Assembly (NCBI GenBank): GCA_017999835.1
Contig: JAGNLA010000008.1
Coordinates: 1 to 64,000, forward strand
Length of the DNA stretch: 64,000 nucleotides
From: Caldisericia bacterium
GTDB taxonomy: Bacteria > Caldisericota > Caldisericia > JAAYUI01
Direction of reading: 5' to 3'
Shown here: piece by piece, positions 8,016 to 17,328 of the stretch
How positions within the stretch are numbered: the first letter of the stretch is position 1
Layout of the letters: every line of letters starts with the position of its first letter
Program-made: the position numbers and the translations under genes
The notes under the pieces: generated by a model
The model's input: only the letters and a program-made list of their open reading frames with translations
Told to the model about the DNA's origin: nothing
Database searches by the model: none

Positions 8016-8714
8016 CTACAACCCCCTATTGAATAGTGCGTTTGCAAAGTATGAGAAATAGGCTTCGCCAGACGAACCGACGATACCTGTAAACAGCTTG
8101 GTTCCATCGATAACAATCCTTATCAGTGGCGTCCATATGAACAGAATCATGATGATTATCGAACCGACCACGTTTATCAACTTGCTATCGAGTACACCTT
8201 GCGGCTTGTGATAGAGCAATGCAACAAGTATGCGAAAACCGGCAAGTGGCGGAAGCGGGATGAGATTGAAGATCGCAAAAAAGATGTTGAACGTTGCAAA
8301 AAACTCGAAGATTCTGGTAAAAAATCTCAGGTCAAGGTTGAGGAGCGGTTGGAGGGATTTGAAAATCCATAGAAGTAAGAGAGTCGCAAGACCAAGGGCT
8401 AAACATGCAGCAACACCACCAAGTTCGACCCAAACTATTTTTTTTCTGTCCTGTTTGAGGTTTGTCAGGTTTACAGGAACCGGGCTTGCCCAGCCAGGGT
8501 AGAACATGAGCATGGAGATGGTGCCAAGGATATCGAAATGCACAGGCCACAAACTCATTCTGCCTGCAACTTTTGCCGACGAATCGCCAAAATAGTATGC
8601 AATTCTGGCTTTGACGTAGCTGCTTATGATTGTCGCCGGGATAAAGCAGATGATGATTGGCGCAATATCAAGCAAATACTTCCTGATATATTCAAAAAAA
8701 CTGCTTTCAGCCAA
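8016..8714 (-). CDS. inactive site-2-protease (M50) homologue
   Basis: A 232-residue membrane protein with the full layout of the short bacterial M50 family (YwhC/Rv0359-like). Recognisable landmarks are YYFGDSSAKVAGRMSLWP, FDILGT, GWASPVPVN and FNLIPLPPLAGFRIL. The zinc-binding HExxH is replaced by SSYVK (about residues 31-35), and the Asp of the usual LDG motif is Ala (PPLAG). All three metal ligands are therefore absent. The start is TTG at 8714 behind AAGGAGG, overlapping the DHH gene by 8 bases. Longer forms would overlap it by 65. The position before trpS-scpA-scpB is a common site for active M50 genes, so this is a decayed or repurposed member. Confidence 0.8.
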   Translation of the reverse strand: MAESSFFEYIRKYLLDIAPIIICFIPATIISSYVKARIAYYFGDSSAKVAGRMSLWPVHFDILGTISMLMFYPGWASPVPVNLTNLKQDRKKIVWVELGGVAACLALGLATLLLLWIFKSLQPLLNLDLRFFTRIFEFFATFNIFFAIFNLIPLPPLAGFRILVALLYHKPQGVLDSKLINVVGSIIIMILFIWTPLIRIVIDGTKLFTGIVGSSGEAYFSYFANALFNRGL

Positions 8715-11298
8715 CCAGTAGCCTCCTTGCCATATCCAGCTCTTCCTTTTCGCCCCAGATCCTACCAGCAACCTTCTCTATGAGGACTGCCTCGAGAACT
8801 GAACCGAGAGCCTTGCCAGGTTTGATTCCATCCTTTATGAGATCATCCCCGGTAATGGATAACTTTATTGCTCTGATTCTAGCGATTTCATCCAATGCTT
8901 TCAAGGAATCGCTGGTTTTGAGCATGGTCATTGCAAATACTATCGTTGAGTCTGACAGGTTTCTTGCAACCTTGAACAACCTGACATTGTCCTTTTCGGA
9001 AAGGACTTCTATCAGTTTTTTTGCGCCATCTTTGGCTGCAACAACTGCATCGATTATCTTTGTGCCAACCTTAAGGTGCACAAGCATATCCTTGAATGAG
9101 TTTGCATCCTGATCTTCGGCGATTTGTAGAAGCCTTATGATCTTTACGTCTGGAAAAAAGCCAAACTCCATCGAGGTTTGCATCAGCTTTTCAATTCGTT
9201 TGAGCTTGATGCCCAGATGCGGAGGCACTTTGGAAAACATTGAAGACAGACCCTTAATTTTTTCCAGCTCAACAAGCATCTCCGAACCAGCAGGATTGCC
9301 CAGTATTTTGTCAAGTTCCTGAGCAGTTCTTTCATTTTTGGCAGTAGCAAGCAATCCAGTTTTTATTGCATCCTTGGCAAGCCTTATGGTTTCCATATCC
9401 ATTTGAAACCCTAGAAGATGGGAGTAATAAACCGCTCTTAAAATTCTCGTTGGATCCTCGACGAATGAAAGGTTATGGAGAATTCTCAAACGTTTGTTGG
9501 CAATATCGTCCAAACCTCCTGTGTAATCGATAATATGGTCTGCTTCTTTGCCTGTTAGCGCCAGCGTTAATGCGTTAACGGTAAAGTCTCTCCTAAGCAA
9601 GTCTTCACGAATGGAACTCTGCTGGACTTTTGGGTGAGAACCGGGTTCGGTGTAGTATTCAGCACGAGCAGTTGCAATGTCTATCTGAATAAGGCTTGTC
9701 ATGACTCTTGCCGTTCCAAACCTCTCATACCTTATGAATTTTCCACCAAGTTTTTCATGAACTATTGCTGCCAAATGAATAGCATCGCCTTCGACAAGAA
9801 AATCCAGGTCAGAGAAGTTTCGGTTCATGACCATGTCCCTGACTGCCCCGCCGACAAGATAAAGATTGACGTCCATTTCTTTGGCTGTTGCTTTCACAAC
9901 ATCAATAATTTCCTTTATTTTTGGAGGAATGTTTTGAATCAGTTCGCGAGTTTGCACAGAGTCGAACTGCGTTGGTGGCGGGAATAGCCCAATGTCTTGC
10001 CCTCGATGCCAGAATGCAGCTTTGAGAACATCAGATCTTGTGACAATACCGACCAGTTTGCCTTCAGAGAGTACCGGCAACCTGCCAACCGAGCCCTTCA
10101 TCATCAGTCTTCTTGCTTCAACAATTGAGGCTCCGGCTTCAATGGTGAGCACTTCAGTAGTCATGAAACGCTTTATCGGAGAATCGGAGAATGCTGACTG
10201 AGCCCTGTCCAGATCACGCCTTGTAATGATCCCAATGAGCTTGTCGTTGTTGACCACCGGCAACCCGCCATGACCATAACGCTCAAGTATCCGTTTTGCC
10301 TGACTGACAGGCATGTGAGGATCGATAGTTTTGACAGGTCTGCTCATGATTGTTGAAACAGTGGGAGGTGGCATGACTTCTTCCTGACAAACCTTCAAAA
10401 GCCTCATATAGGCGATATTTGGTTCAAGTTCACCTTTGATCTTTGCTGCTGCTGCCGACTTGTGTCCGCCTCCGCCAAAATGACTGAGAATCTTTGAAGC
10501 ATCGACCAGCCTCTCGTCAAGCGACCTGCCAACAAAATACGTCACCCCTTCAAAAGATGAGCTGGTAAAAATTGCGTCTGCCTCTACAAGGTCAAAGAGC
10601 TTGTGGGTTATAAACGCAAGGTTGTCAACGTAGCTTTCATAAGAAACGCAGGATATGGCAATCAGGATTCCGCCCATAGGGACAACTTCGATGTTGTCCA
10701 AAAAGAGCTTCAGAATCTCCTTGCCCCTGTCGTCCAAAGCTGTCTGAAGGAACCTTCGGATAACCTGGAGGTTTGCGCCGTGTGACAGGAGTATCGCCGC
10801 CACCTCGAGATCTTTCGGTGTAGTAGTCGGTGAGATGAGATTTGCTGTATCCTCATAAACTCCGGTCATCATGACCGTTGCTTCCTGTGGAGAAATGTAT
10901 ATCTTCCTCAGGCGAAGCAAAGGAACAAGCATGGTTGTTGTTGAACCGACCTCTTTTTGCACCAATTTTGCTTTACATTTGACTGTACCACTGCTGTGAT
11001 GGTCAAAAACAACACATTCTTTGAGGTTTGGAAAGCTCGCTATAAAATCGTCAAGCTTTTTTGACGGTCGAGTATCTACAATGTAGAGTTCTTCAACTGA
11101 TTCCTTGTTAATGTTTCGAAGTTCATTTAAAGATATGAAATCCCTGTAAATTGACATAAATTGTTTGACCTGCTGTTCCAAACCTGACTGGATTGCAGGA
11201 AGCGCCCCGGGGTAAAGTTTGGTTATTGCAAGCATAGCCCCAAGAGCGTCGAAATCGATAGCTGAAAGGCATGTTACAAGTCGTTTTACAGATTTCAT
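8707..11298 (-). CDS. DHH / CBS / polyA-polymerase fusion (tRNA nucleotidyltransferase family)
   Basis: An 863-residue fusion. First comes a DHH phosphoesterase (DFDALGAM at about 15-22, DHH at 99-101, DHHA1 FGGGGHKSAAAA at about 274-285). Two CBS domains follow (about 317-440). The C-terminal half is a class II nucleotidyltransferase, with head GGAVRDMVMNRNFSDLDF near 483-501, RRDFTVNALTL and the RNA-binding helices. Such proteins are known in Aquificae, Thermotogae and some Proteobacteria, where CC- and A-addition can be split between two enzymes. A second nucleotidyltransferase lies at 39983-41398, so division of labour is plausible. The ATG at 11298 is preferred to the upstream TTG because a promoter ends 7 bases before it. 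Confidence 0.9.
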   Translation of the reverse strand: MKSVKRLVTCLSAIDFDALGAMLAITKLYPGALPAIQSGLEQQVKQFMSIYRDFISLNELRNINKESVEELYIVDTRPSKKLDDFIASFPNLKECVVFDHHSSGTVKCKAKLVQKEVGSTTTMLVPLLRLRKIYISPQEATVMMTGVYEDTANLISPTTTPKDLEVAAILLSHGANLQVIRRFLQTALDDRGKEILKLFLDNIEVVPMGGILIAISCVSYESYVDNLAFITHKLFDLVEADAIFTSSSFEGVTYFVGRSLDERLVDASKILSHFGGGGHKSAAAAKIKGELEPNIAYMRLLKVCQEEVMPPPTVSTIMSRPVKTIDPHMPVSQAKRILERYGHGGLPVVNNDKLIGIITRRDLDRAQSAFSDSPIKRFMTTEVLTIEAGASIVEARRLMMKGSVGRLPVLSEGKLVGIVTRSDVLKAAFWHRGQDIGLFPPPTQFDSVQTRELIQNIPPKIKEIIDVVKATAKEMDVNLYLVGGAVRDMVMNRNFSDLDFLVEGDAIHLAAIVHEKLGGKFIRYERFGTARVMTSLIQIDIATARAEYYTEPGSHPKVQQSSIREDLLRRDFTVNALTLALTGKEADHIIDYTGGLDDIANKRLRILHNLSFVEDPTRILRAVYYSHLLGFQMDMETIRLAKDAIKTGLLATAKNERTAQELDKILGNPAGSEMLVELEKIKGLSSMFSKVPPHLGIKLKRIEKLMQTSMEFGFFPDVKIIRLLQIAEDQDANSFKDMLVHLKVGTKIIDAVVAAKDGAKKLIEVLSEKDNVRLFKVARNLSDSTIVFAMTMLKTSDSLKALDEIARIRAIKLSITGDDLIKDGIKPGKALGSVLEAVLIEKVAGRIWGEKEELDMARRLLVG

Positions 11299-11305
11299 TA
11301 AAGCA

Positions 11306-11333
11306 AATGTAGCTTCTTTTGTCTTGTTGTCAA
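11306..11333 (-). promoter_or_regulatory. leaderless promoter of the DHH-CBS-PAP operon
   Basis: Minus strand: TTGACA (11328-11333), a 16-base spacer, TACATT (11306-11311), then 7 bases to ATG 11298 with no ribosome site. It places the start codon 16 codons inside the longest open frame. Confidence 0.6.
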
Positions 11334-11337
11334 ATCC

Positions 11338-11365
11338 TTGAAACAATCCGTACTGCTACTATCAT
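11338..11365 (+). promoter_or_regulatory. aspS promoter
   Basis: TTGAAA (11338-11343), a 16-base spacer and TATCAT (11360-11365), about 21 bases before the aspS ATG. It lies back to back with the DHH operon promoter. Unlike that one it leaves a short leader carrying AGGACAGGA. Confidence 0.5.
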
Positions 11366-11386
11366 AGGTTTTGAAAGGACAGGATA

Positions 11387-12676
11387 ATGAGAATACTTGC
11401 AAAGGATGCAGTCAATCACATTGGGCAGGAAATAACCTTAGAAGGATGGATTCACAACGTCAGGCTAATGGCCGACTTTTCGTTTGTTGTTCTCCGCGAC
11501 AGGACAGGTCAGGTTCAGGGAATCATTGAGAAACCAGACTTCGTAGTTCCAGAACTCAAAAACGAAATGGCAATAAGGCTCAAGGGCAATTGTGTCAAGT
11601 CAGACATCGCAAAAGCTGGTTTTGAAATCAAAGTCACAGGTGTTGAAGTCCTTGGAAATGTCATCGAAGACCTACCAACCCAGGTTAACAAAAAAGACGT
11701 CAAGGAAAGCCTTGAAAGGCTGCTTGACTACAGATATTTTTCACTTCGTCACCCAAAGCTCAACTCTGTTTTCAAGATTCAGGCAACCATATCCCAGTCC
11801 TTCTCGGAGTACCTCAGATCTCAAGGTTTCACAGAAATCCACACTCCAAAAATCGTAGCCTCAGGCACTGAAGGTGGAGCAAACCTGTTCAAGATTCAAT
11901 ATTTTGACAGATTCGCCTATCTTGCCCAGTCGCCACAGTTCTACAAACAGATGATGGTTGGCGTGTTTGAAAGGGTTTTCGAAGTTGCACCAGTTTTCCG
12001 TGCTGAACCACACAACACCAGCCGCCACCTAAACGAATACACCTCGATGGATTTCGAGATGGGTTTCATCAAGGACGAAAACGACGTTATGGACGTTGAA
12101 GAAGGGTTTCTTCAGTATCTTGCCATGCTCCTTGACGAAAGGTGCAAGCCAGAGCTCGAACTGCTTGGCGCAACAATCGAAGTTCCGAACAAGATTCCAA
12201 GGATGCGCATGAGCGAGGTTCACGAAATCCTTGAAAAGAACTACAAAATAAAATATGAGCCAGGTTTTGACATCGACCCTGAAGGCGAAAGGTCAATTGG
12301 TGAATGGATAAAGAAAGAAACCGGTTCTGACTTCGTTTTCATCACCGGTTATCCGATCGAGGCAAGACCAATGTACACCTATCCAGACCCAGACCACCCA
12401 GGAGACACCAGAGGTTTCGACCTTCTTTACAAAGGACTCGAAATCACAACTGGCGGCCAGCGTATCCATGACTACAAAATGCTCATCGACAACCTCATCA
12501 AGTTCAAGATCAACCCAGACGATTTCACATTCTACACAGACATGTTCAAGTTCGGCATGCCACCTCATGGTGGTTTGGCAATCGGTCTTGAGAGGATCAC
12601 CTGCCAGATGTTGGGTCTCAAAAACATACGCGAAGGCACACTCTTCCCAAGGGACATTGAGCGCCTGACACCGTAG
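11387..12676 (+). CDS. aspS: aspartyl-tRNA synthetase, archaeal/short type
   Basis: Class IIb synthetase that attaches Asp to tRNA-Asp. At 429 residues it lacks the ~150-residue GAD insertion of ordinary bacterial AspRS (about 590). It carries the archaeal/eukaryotic-type motif 2 (FRAEPHNTSRHLNEYTSMD) and the motif 3 ending GLERITCQMLGLKNIREGTLFPRD, finishing in ERLTP. Such enzymes are often non-discriminating and also make Asp-tRNA-Asn for amidation by GatCAB; that part is inference. An N-terminal OB fold (LEGWIHNVRLMADFSFVVLRD) binds the anticodon. It starts a plus-strand run with miaB and the tsa genes. Confidence 0.93.
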   Translation: MRILAKDAVNHIGQEITLEGWIHNVRLMADFSFVVLRDRTGQVQGIIEKPDFVVPELKNEMAIRLKGNCVKSDIAKAGFEIKVTGVEVLGNVIEDLPTQVNKKDVKESLERLLDYRYFSLRHPKLNSVFKIQATISQSFSEYLRSQGFTEIHTPKIVASGTEGGANLFKIQYFDRFAYLAQSPQFYKQMMVGVFERVFEVAPVFRAEPHNTSRHLNEYTSMDFEMGFIKDENDVMDVEEGFLQYLAMLLDERCKPELELLGATIEVPNKIPRMRMSEVHEILEKNYKIKYEPGFDIDPEGERSIGEWIKKETGSDFVFITGYPIEARPMYTYPDPDHPGDTRGFDLLYKGLEITTGGQRIHDYKMLIDNLIKFKINPDDFTFYTDMFKFGMPPHGGLAIGLERITCQMLGLKNIREGTLFPRDIERLTP

Positions 12677-12685
12677 TGTAAAAAA

Positions 12686-13951
12686 ATGCAAACCTACCAC
12701 TTCATAACCATTGGTTGCCAGATGAACATCTCTGACTCGGCGTTCTACGCCAGGGTGCTTGAAAGCGCCGGCTGGCAGGAATCCGAGCTGGAGAGAGCTG
12801 ACTTGGTTTTTGTCAACACCTGCGCAGTTCGGGAAGCATCTGTCCACAAGATGGAATCCTGGATTGGTCAGCTTGCCGCATACAGGCGCAGAACCGGCAA
12901 ACCAAAGATTGGCGTCATCGGCTGTGTGCCCGCCATCGACCTTGCCATTTTCAAGAGGAAACACCCTCAAGTTGACTTTGTCCTTGGGACTTTTTCCAGC
13001 AGGCAGGAGATGGAGCAGGCTCTGCTCCAGGCTGTTGAGTGCGACCCTGCGGAAGGCAAACCAAAACCGAACAAGGTTACAGCATATGTTCCAATAACCT
13101 ATGGCTGTGATTCATTCTGCACCTACTGCATTGTGCCTCACACCCGAGGCAGGCTCATCTCGAGACCTGTTCACGAAATTGTCGACGAGATAAACGCATT
13201 GCTGGACAATGGTGCTTTTGAGGTCATTTTGCTTGGTCAAAACGTTAACGCTTTTGGCTTGGACAAGGGTGACCCCGACGGTTTCCTCAATCTGCTGGAA
13301 ACCGTGGATTCAATAGAAAAACTCAAACGCTTCAGGTTCCTTACCAGCCACCCAAGGGACATGAAACCTGAGACCGTAGAAAAGATGAAACATCTCAAGA
13401 AAATGGCTCCCTACTTCCATCTTCCGGTTCAATCCGGCAACGATGAAATCTTGAGGCGCATGAACCGTGGTTACACAACTTCACAATACAAGGAATTGAT
13501 AGCTTCCATCAACGAAAATTTCCCTCTCAGAGGGCTGACTACTGACCTTATAGTCGGTTTCCCGGGTGAGACCGAGTCCATGTTTGAGGATTCGATGAAA
13601 TTACTCGAAGAGATTAGATTTGACCAGGTCTATTCAGCACAATATTCAAAGCGTCCCAAGACACCTGCTGCAAATTTTGTCGACCAGGTCGATGAAAAAG
13701 AGCTGAACCGAAGAATAAATATAGTTGTCGACAGGCAGCGTGAGATTGCCTCGGAAAATGCCAGAAAAAACCTTGGCTTGATTTTCCAGGTGCTTGTTGA
13801 GGACTGTATCGAGGAGATGTCAGTTGGTATGACTGGTACAGGAAAGTTTGCCAGAATCAACGAAAGCCTTGAACCAGGACAGCTGGTGACTGTAAGAATA
13901 ATCGATGCTGGCGATGGTCCGTTGCTTGGAGAGCTCCTTGAACCCTTGTGA
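12686..13951 (+). CDS. miaB: tRNA-2-methylthio-N6-dimethylallyladenosine synthase MiaB
   Basis: Radical-SAM methylthiotransferase acting on i6A37 of tRNAs reading U-starting codons. 421 residues. The N-terminal UPF0004 domain has cluster cysteines Cys11 (GCQMNISDS), Cys46 (NTCAVRE) and Cys80 (GC). The radical-SAM triad Cys141, Cys145, Cys148 sits in GCDSFCTYCIVPHTRGR. GQNVNAFG, FPGETE and a C-terminal TRAM domain follow. The GCQMN-SDS start favours MiaB over MtaB or RimO. The ATG is 9 bases after the aspS stop and no clear ribosome site is seen (an A-rich stretch precedes it). Confidence 0.92.
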   Translation: MQTYHFITIGCQMNISDSAFYARVLESAGWQESELERADLVFVNTCAVREASVHKMESWIGQLAAYRRRTGKPKIGVIGCVPAIDLAIFKRKHPQVDFVLGTFSSRQEMEQALLQAVECDPAEGKPKPNKVTAYVPITYGCDSFCTYCIVPHTRGRLISRPVHEIVDEINALLDNGAFEVILLGQNVNAFGLDKGDPDGFLNLLETVDSIEKLKRFRFLTSHPRDMKPETVEKMKHLKKMAPYFHLPVQSGNDEILRRMNRGYTTSQYKELIASINENFPLRGLTTDLIVGFPGETESMFEDSMKLLEEIRFDQVYSAQYSKRPKTPAANFVDQVDEKELNRRINIVVDRQREIASENARKNLGLIFQVLVEDCIEEMSVGMTGTGKFARINESLEPGQLVTVRIIDAGDGPLLGELLEPL

Positions 13952-15143
13952 CTTTGTCCGCCAGTGCGAGAAGAGCCTTACGGCAAGGTTTGAAGAAATC
14001 GACACCATTGCCGACACAAATTTGTCTCGAATCCTTAAAGCTTTTTCGCACGTCAACCTGACCACTGCCGACCTTGCCGGTTCAACCGGTTACGGACTCG
14101 GAGACATGGCAAGGGACAAACTCGAGAAGATCTATTCTGAACTGTTTTCAGCCGAGGCAGCTCTGGTAAGACCCCAGATCGCCTCTGGCACACACGCTTT
14201 GGCTTGCGTCCTTTTTGGTTTGCTCCGCCCAGGTGACACGGTGGTTTCGATAAGCGGTACACCTTATGAAACACTTCAGGAAGTCATCGGCATTCGCCCG
14301 TCGAAAGGTTCGCTTACTGAGTTTGGCGTCTCCTACAAACAAGCAGACTGGCGAAGTGAAAACCCCAATTCGGACTTGATAAAAAACACAAAACTCATCA
14401 TGATCCAACGCTCTTCAGGTTACAGACCAGGAAAACCGGTAACTCTCGAACAGACAGAAAACTGGATAAAAATTATAAAATCTGCAAATCCTTCCGCAAT
14501 TATCATGGTTGACAACTGCTACTGCGAGTTCATGGGAACACGAGAACCACCTGCCGTCGGCGCTGATGTTGCCGTTGGGTCGCTTATAAAAAATCCTGGT
14601 GGCGGGCTTGCCTTAACCGGCGGATACATAGCTGGAAAACAAGAGCTGATCGATCTTGTTGCAACCAGAGTCACTGCTCCTGGCATCGGCGCTGAGGTTG
14701 GCGCAACCTGGGGCTTCATGATGGACGCTTTCAGAGGACTTTTCCTTGCACCTTCTGCTGTTGCAGCGGCTCACAAAGGCGCAATTTTGTGGTCGAAGGT
14801 GTTTGAAGAGCTGGGTTATCAGGTCAACCCAAAATCTGATGAACAACGAGTTGATACCGTTGTTTCGATAAAACTTAGCTCAAGAGACAAATTCCTCAAG
14901 TTCGGCAAGGCCATCCAATCGGTTTCACCGATTGACACCAAAGCCACACCTGAGCCATTCGCCCAACAAGGATACGACGCACCAGTCATGCTTGCCGGTG
15001 GTGGTTTTGTTGCCGGTGGCACAAGCGACCTTTCGGCAGATGGTTTGGACAAGGATCCCTGGACTATTTTTGTTCAAGGGGGAGTCAACCTTGGCCATAT
15101 CAGGCTTGGAATCATTGAGGCGGTCAACCAGATTTCGAGATAA
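13938..15143 (+). CDS. PLP-dependent YnbB/aluminium-resistance family protein
   Basis: A fold-type I PLP enzyme of the 'aluminium resistance / methionine gamma-lyase-like' family (B. subtilis YnbB). Recognised from ADLAGSTGYGLGDMARDKLEKIY, LVRPQIASGTHAL, MIQRSSGYRPGK, VDNCYCEF and the PLP-lysine loop SLIKNPGGGLALTGGYIAG. The reaction is not firmly known for the family, although C-S lyase activity on sulfur amino acids is assumed. The start is uncertain. A TTG at 13938 behind GGAGAG overlaps miaB by 14 bases, while ATG 13905 would overlap by 47. In many bacteria this gene lies near miaB, as here. Confidence 0.82.
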   Translation: MNPCDFVRQCEKSLTARFEEIDTIADTNLSRILKAFSHVNLTTADLAGSTGYGLGDMARDKLEKIYSELFSAEAALVRPQIASGTHALACVLFGLLRPGDTVVSISGTPYETLQEVIGIRPSKGSLTEFGVSYKQADWRSENPNSDLIKNTKLIMIQRSSGYRPGKPVTLEQTENWIKIIKSANPSAIIMVDNCYCEFMGTREPPAVGADVAVGSLIKNPGGGLALTGGYIAGKQELIDLVATRVTAPGIGAEVGATWGFMMDAFRGLFLAPSAVAAAHKGAILWSKVFEELGYQVNPKSDEQRVDTVVSIKLSSRDKFLKFGKAIQSVSPIDTKATPEPFAQQGYDAPVMLAGGGFVAGGTSDLSADGLDKDPWTIFVQGGVNLGHIRLGIIEAVNQISR

Positions 15144-15281
15144 TCGAGAATGCTACAACAACACATCTTTAATGCAAAGTTAAACGTCTATGCTTTTATT
15201 TTAAAGTTACCATGTGGCAAAATATCATAAAAGATTGTTGGTTAGTTTTGTACATCACCATTGCTGACAGTGAGGATCCAA

Positions 15282-15902
15282 ATGAACAAGACACAAAAGA
15301 ACATCAGTCTGGGAATACTGTCTGTTTCCAACCCAGAGTTTGTCTTTCTATCCTCCAACGGAACAGTAATCTCTCAAAAAGAAGTAACTCGCAAGCCTGA
15401 TGAGCCAAACAGGATTGTCACTTCCTGCATCGACATTATGGAAGAGTCAAATATCTCTATGTCCAATATCGATCAGTACATTGTCCTTTCAGGTCCAGGA
15501 TCGTTAACAGGCATCAGGGTTGGACTTTCGCCCATCAGGGCATGGAGCTACATTACCGGCAAGCCCATTGTCGCTTTGTCCTCGCTTGAGGCGCTTGCCC
15601 ATGGTCGTGAAGGCTCGATTCTAGCATTGATACCTGCAAGGCGCGATCATTTCTGGATTCAGCCATTTTCAAACGGCGAACCAGAAGCGCCTAGAATAAT
15701 TGAGGTGTCATTTCTCGAACAGTACAACACTCCTGAGTGGACATGGGTTTGCCCACAACCTCTTGAACCATCAAAAGCGAAATTTTTACAGAATCATTTA
15801 TCGCCTGAAACAATCACAAAATTGGCCTCTACAAAAAAAGCACAGCCCTGGATGAAGGTTTTGCCGACATACCTTTTTGAAATGGACAATGGTATCGGTT
15901 AG
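15282..15902 (+). CDS. tsaB: tRNA threonylcarbamoyladenosine biosynthesis protein TsaB
   Basis: Non-catalytic ASKHA partner of TsaD in t6A37 synthesis. 206 residues, with the family landmark VLSGPGSLTGIRVGLSPIRAW (family GPGSFTGLRIG) and a following ALSSLEALAHG. The N-terminal ATP-binding stretch (NISLGILSVSNPEF) lacks the usual DTS, which is common in TsaB because it does not bind nucleotide productively. ATG 15282 has GAGGA 7 bases upstream and is preferred to the earlier start at 15261. It overlaps rimI by 14 bases in the compact tsaB-rimI-tsaD operon. Confidence 0.85.
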   Translation: MNKTQKNISLGILSVSNPEFVFLSSNGTVISQKEVTRKPDEPNRIVTSCIDIMEESNISMSNIDQYIVLSGPGSLTGIRVGLSPIRAWSYITGKPIVALSSLEALAHGREGSILALIPARRDHFWIQPFSNGEPEAPRIIEVSFLEQYNTPEWTWVCPQPLEPSKAKFLQNHLSPETITKLASTKKAQPWMKVLPTYLFEMDNGIG

Positions 15903-16329
15903 GCCAGCCAAACCACTCGATTTTGAACGCATCTACGAAATCGAGTGCGCTTGCTTTTCGACGCCATGGGAAAAGGAGCTTTTTAGGGATGACCTTGAAA
16001 GAAACCCTGACTCTCTATGGTGGGTTGCCATATCCGACCGTCAAATCATCGGTTTTGCCGGTCTCTGGCGTCAGTATGATGAAATACATATCATCAATGT
16101 GTGCGTGCTTGAAAACCACAGGAGAAAAGGCGCCGGTTCTCAACTTGTCGCTGAGTTGATCAAAAAGGCTGAGGAAGACGGAGCCAGACTCATGTTGCTT
16201 GAGGTTCGAGCATCTAACACTCCAGCGCAAAAACTCTATGAAGCGTTCGGGTTCAAAAACATGTATATTAGAAAAAAATATTATCAGGACAACGACGAAG
16301 ATGCTATAGTTATGATGAGGGAAAGATGA
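15889..16329 (+). CDS. rimI: ribosomal protein bS18-alanine N-acetyltransferase-like GNAT protein
   Basis: GNAT acetyltransferase of 146 residues. The acceptor-side N-terminus (FERIYEIECACFSTPWEKELF) is typical of RimI. The acetyl-CoA loop VLENHRRKGAGSQLV is followed by MLLEVRASNTPAQKLYEAFGF, which matches RimI closely. In E. coli RimI acetylates the N-terminal Ala of S18. Here, as in many genomes, the gene lies between tsaB and tsaD. It overlaps tsaD with ATGA (16326-16329). ATG 15889 is chosen; a start four codons earlier is possible. Confidence 0.88.
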   Translation: MVSVRPAKPLDFERIYEIECACFSTPWEKELFRDDLERNPDSLWWVAISDRQIIGFAGLWRQYDEIHIINVCVLENHRRKGAGSQLVAELIKKAEEDGARLMLLEVRASNTPAQKLYEAFGFKNMYIRKKYYQDNDEDAIVMMRER

Positions 16330-17324
16330 TATCACTAGGAATCGAGACATCATGCGACGACACTGCTGTCGGCATTGTAGACAGCTCAGGTAGAATACTG
16401 TCCCAGATCAAAGCTTCACAAGACAAGGTTCATCAAATCTGGGGTGGTGTGGTTCCAGAACTGGCATCCAGGGCACACCTTGAAAACATCCTCCCTGTGT
16501 TTGACACTGCCTTGAAAGAAGCTCAGATCACCAAGGATGACATAGACATCATCTCCGTCACCTACGGTCCAGGGCTGGTTGGCAGTCTCCTTGTCGGTCT
16601 TGAGTCAGCCAAGGCCATCTCCTATGCATGGAACAAGCCTCTTGTCGGGGTCAACCACCTGAGGGGTCATATTGCTGCTGTTATGCTTGCCCAACCTGAA
16701 ATAGAGATGCCATCGCTTGGTTTGCTCATCTCTGGCGGTCACTCTGAAATTGTCTACGTCAATCCTGATTTCTCGCTCCAAATGCTGGCTGAAACCCGAG
16801 ACGACGCAGCGGGAGAAACACTAGACAAATTTGGCAGGGTTTTAGGTCTCGACTATCCAGCCGGCCCAGTCATCGACAAGATGTGCTATGTTGGCAATCT
16901 CAACGCTGTCTCGTACCCAAACACCAGACTGAAAGACAACTCTCTTGATTTCAGTTTCTCAGGACTCAAGACCGCAGGCCTGCGCGCCATAGAAAAGTAT
17001 CCTAACCTGCCACAGGAAGACATGGCAGCTTCGTTTATGAAAGCTGTGGTGGATCAGCTTCTCGACAGACTGATGCTAGCAATCGAGAAAACTGAGGCCA
17101 AATCGCTATTTGCCGTTGGTGGCGTGGCATCAAGTTCATATTTCCGCGACAGACTGACAAAACTAGGCCAAAGCGTTGATCTTCCAGTTCGAGTCCCTCC
17201 ACCGTCGCTTTGCACTGACAATGGAGCAATGATTGCCTATTGCGGATTTCTTTACAACCAGATAGGCTATCGCTCGAGCCTTAGCATCCAGCCTCAATCA
17301 CGACTTCCGCTTGAAGCATTCTGA
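16326..17324 (+). CDS. tsaD: tRNA N6-threonylcarbamoyltransferase TsaD
   Basis: Catalytic subunit transferring threonylcarbamoyl to A37 of ANN-reading tRNAs. 332 residues, normal length. ASKHA motifs: GIETSCDDTAVG at the N-terminus, metal ligands His111 and His115 in NHLRGHIAAV, LISGGHSE, and a late GGVASSSYFRD plus PSLCTDNGAMIAY with the third metal ligand Asp. Start ATG overlaps rimI. Downstream, a 56-base gap holds the promoter of the response regulator. Confidence 0.96.
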   Translation: MISLGIETSCDDTAVGIVDSSGRILSQIKASQDKVHQIWGGVVPELASRAHLENILPVFDTALKEAQITKDDIDIISVTYGPGLVGSLLVGLESAKAISYAWNKPLVGVNHLRGHIAAVMLAQPEIEMPSLGLLISGGHSEIVYVNPDFSLQMLAETRDDAAGETLDKFGRVLGLDYPAGPVIDKMCYVGNLNAVSYPNTRLKDNSLDFSFSGLKTAGLRAIEKYPNLPQEDMAASFMKAVVDQLLDRLMLAIEKTEAKSLFAVGGVASSSYFRDRLTKLGQSVDLPVRVPPPSLCTDNGAMIAYCGFLYNQIGYRSSLSIQPQSRLPLEAF

Positions 17325-17328
17325 TTCC

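Noticed and set aside
12293-12970. 225-residue minus-strand open frame opposite aspS/miaB
   Set aside because: It is a complement shadow of two clearly conserved genes, with no ribosome site and no recognisable motifs.
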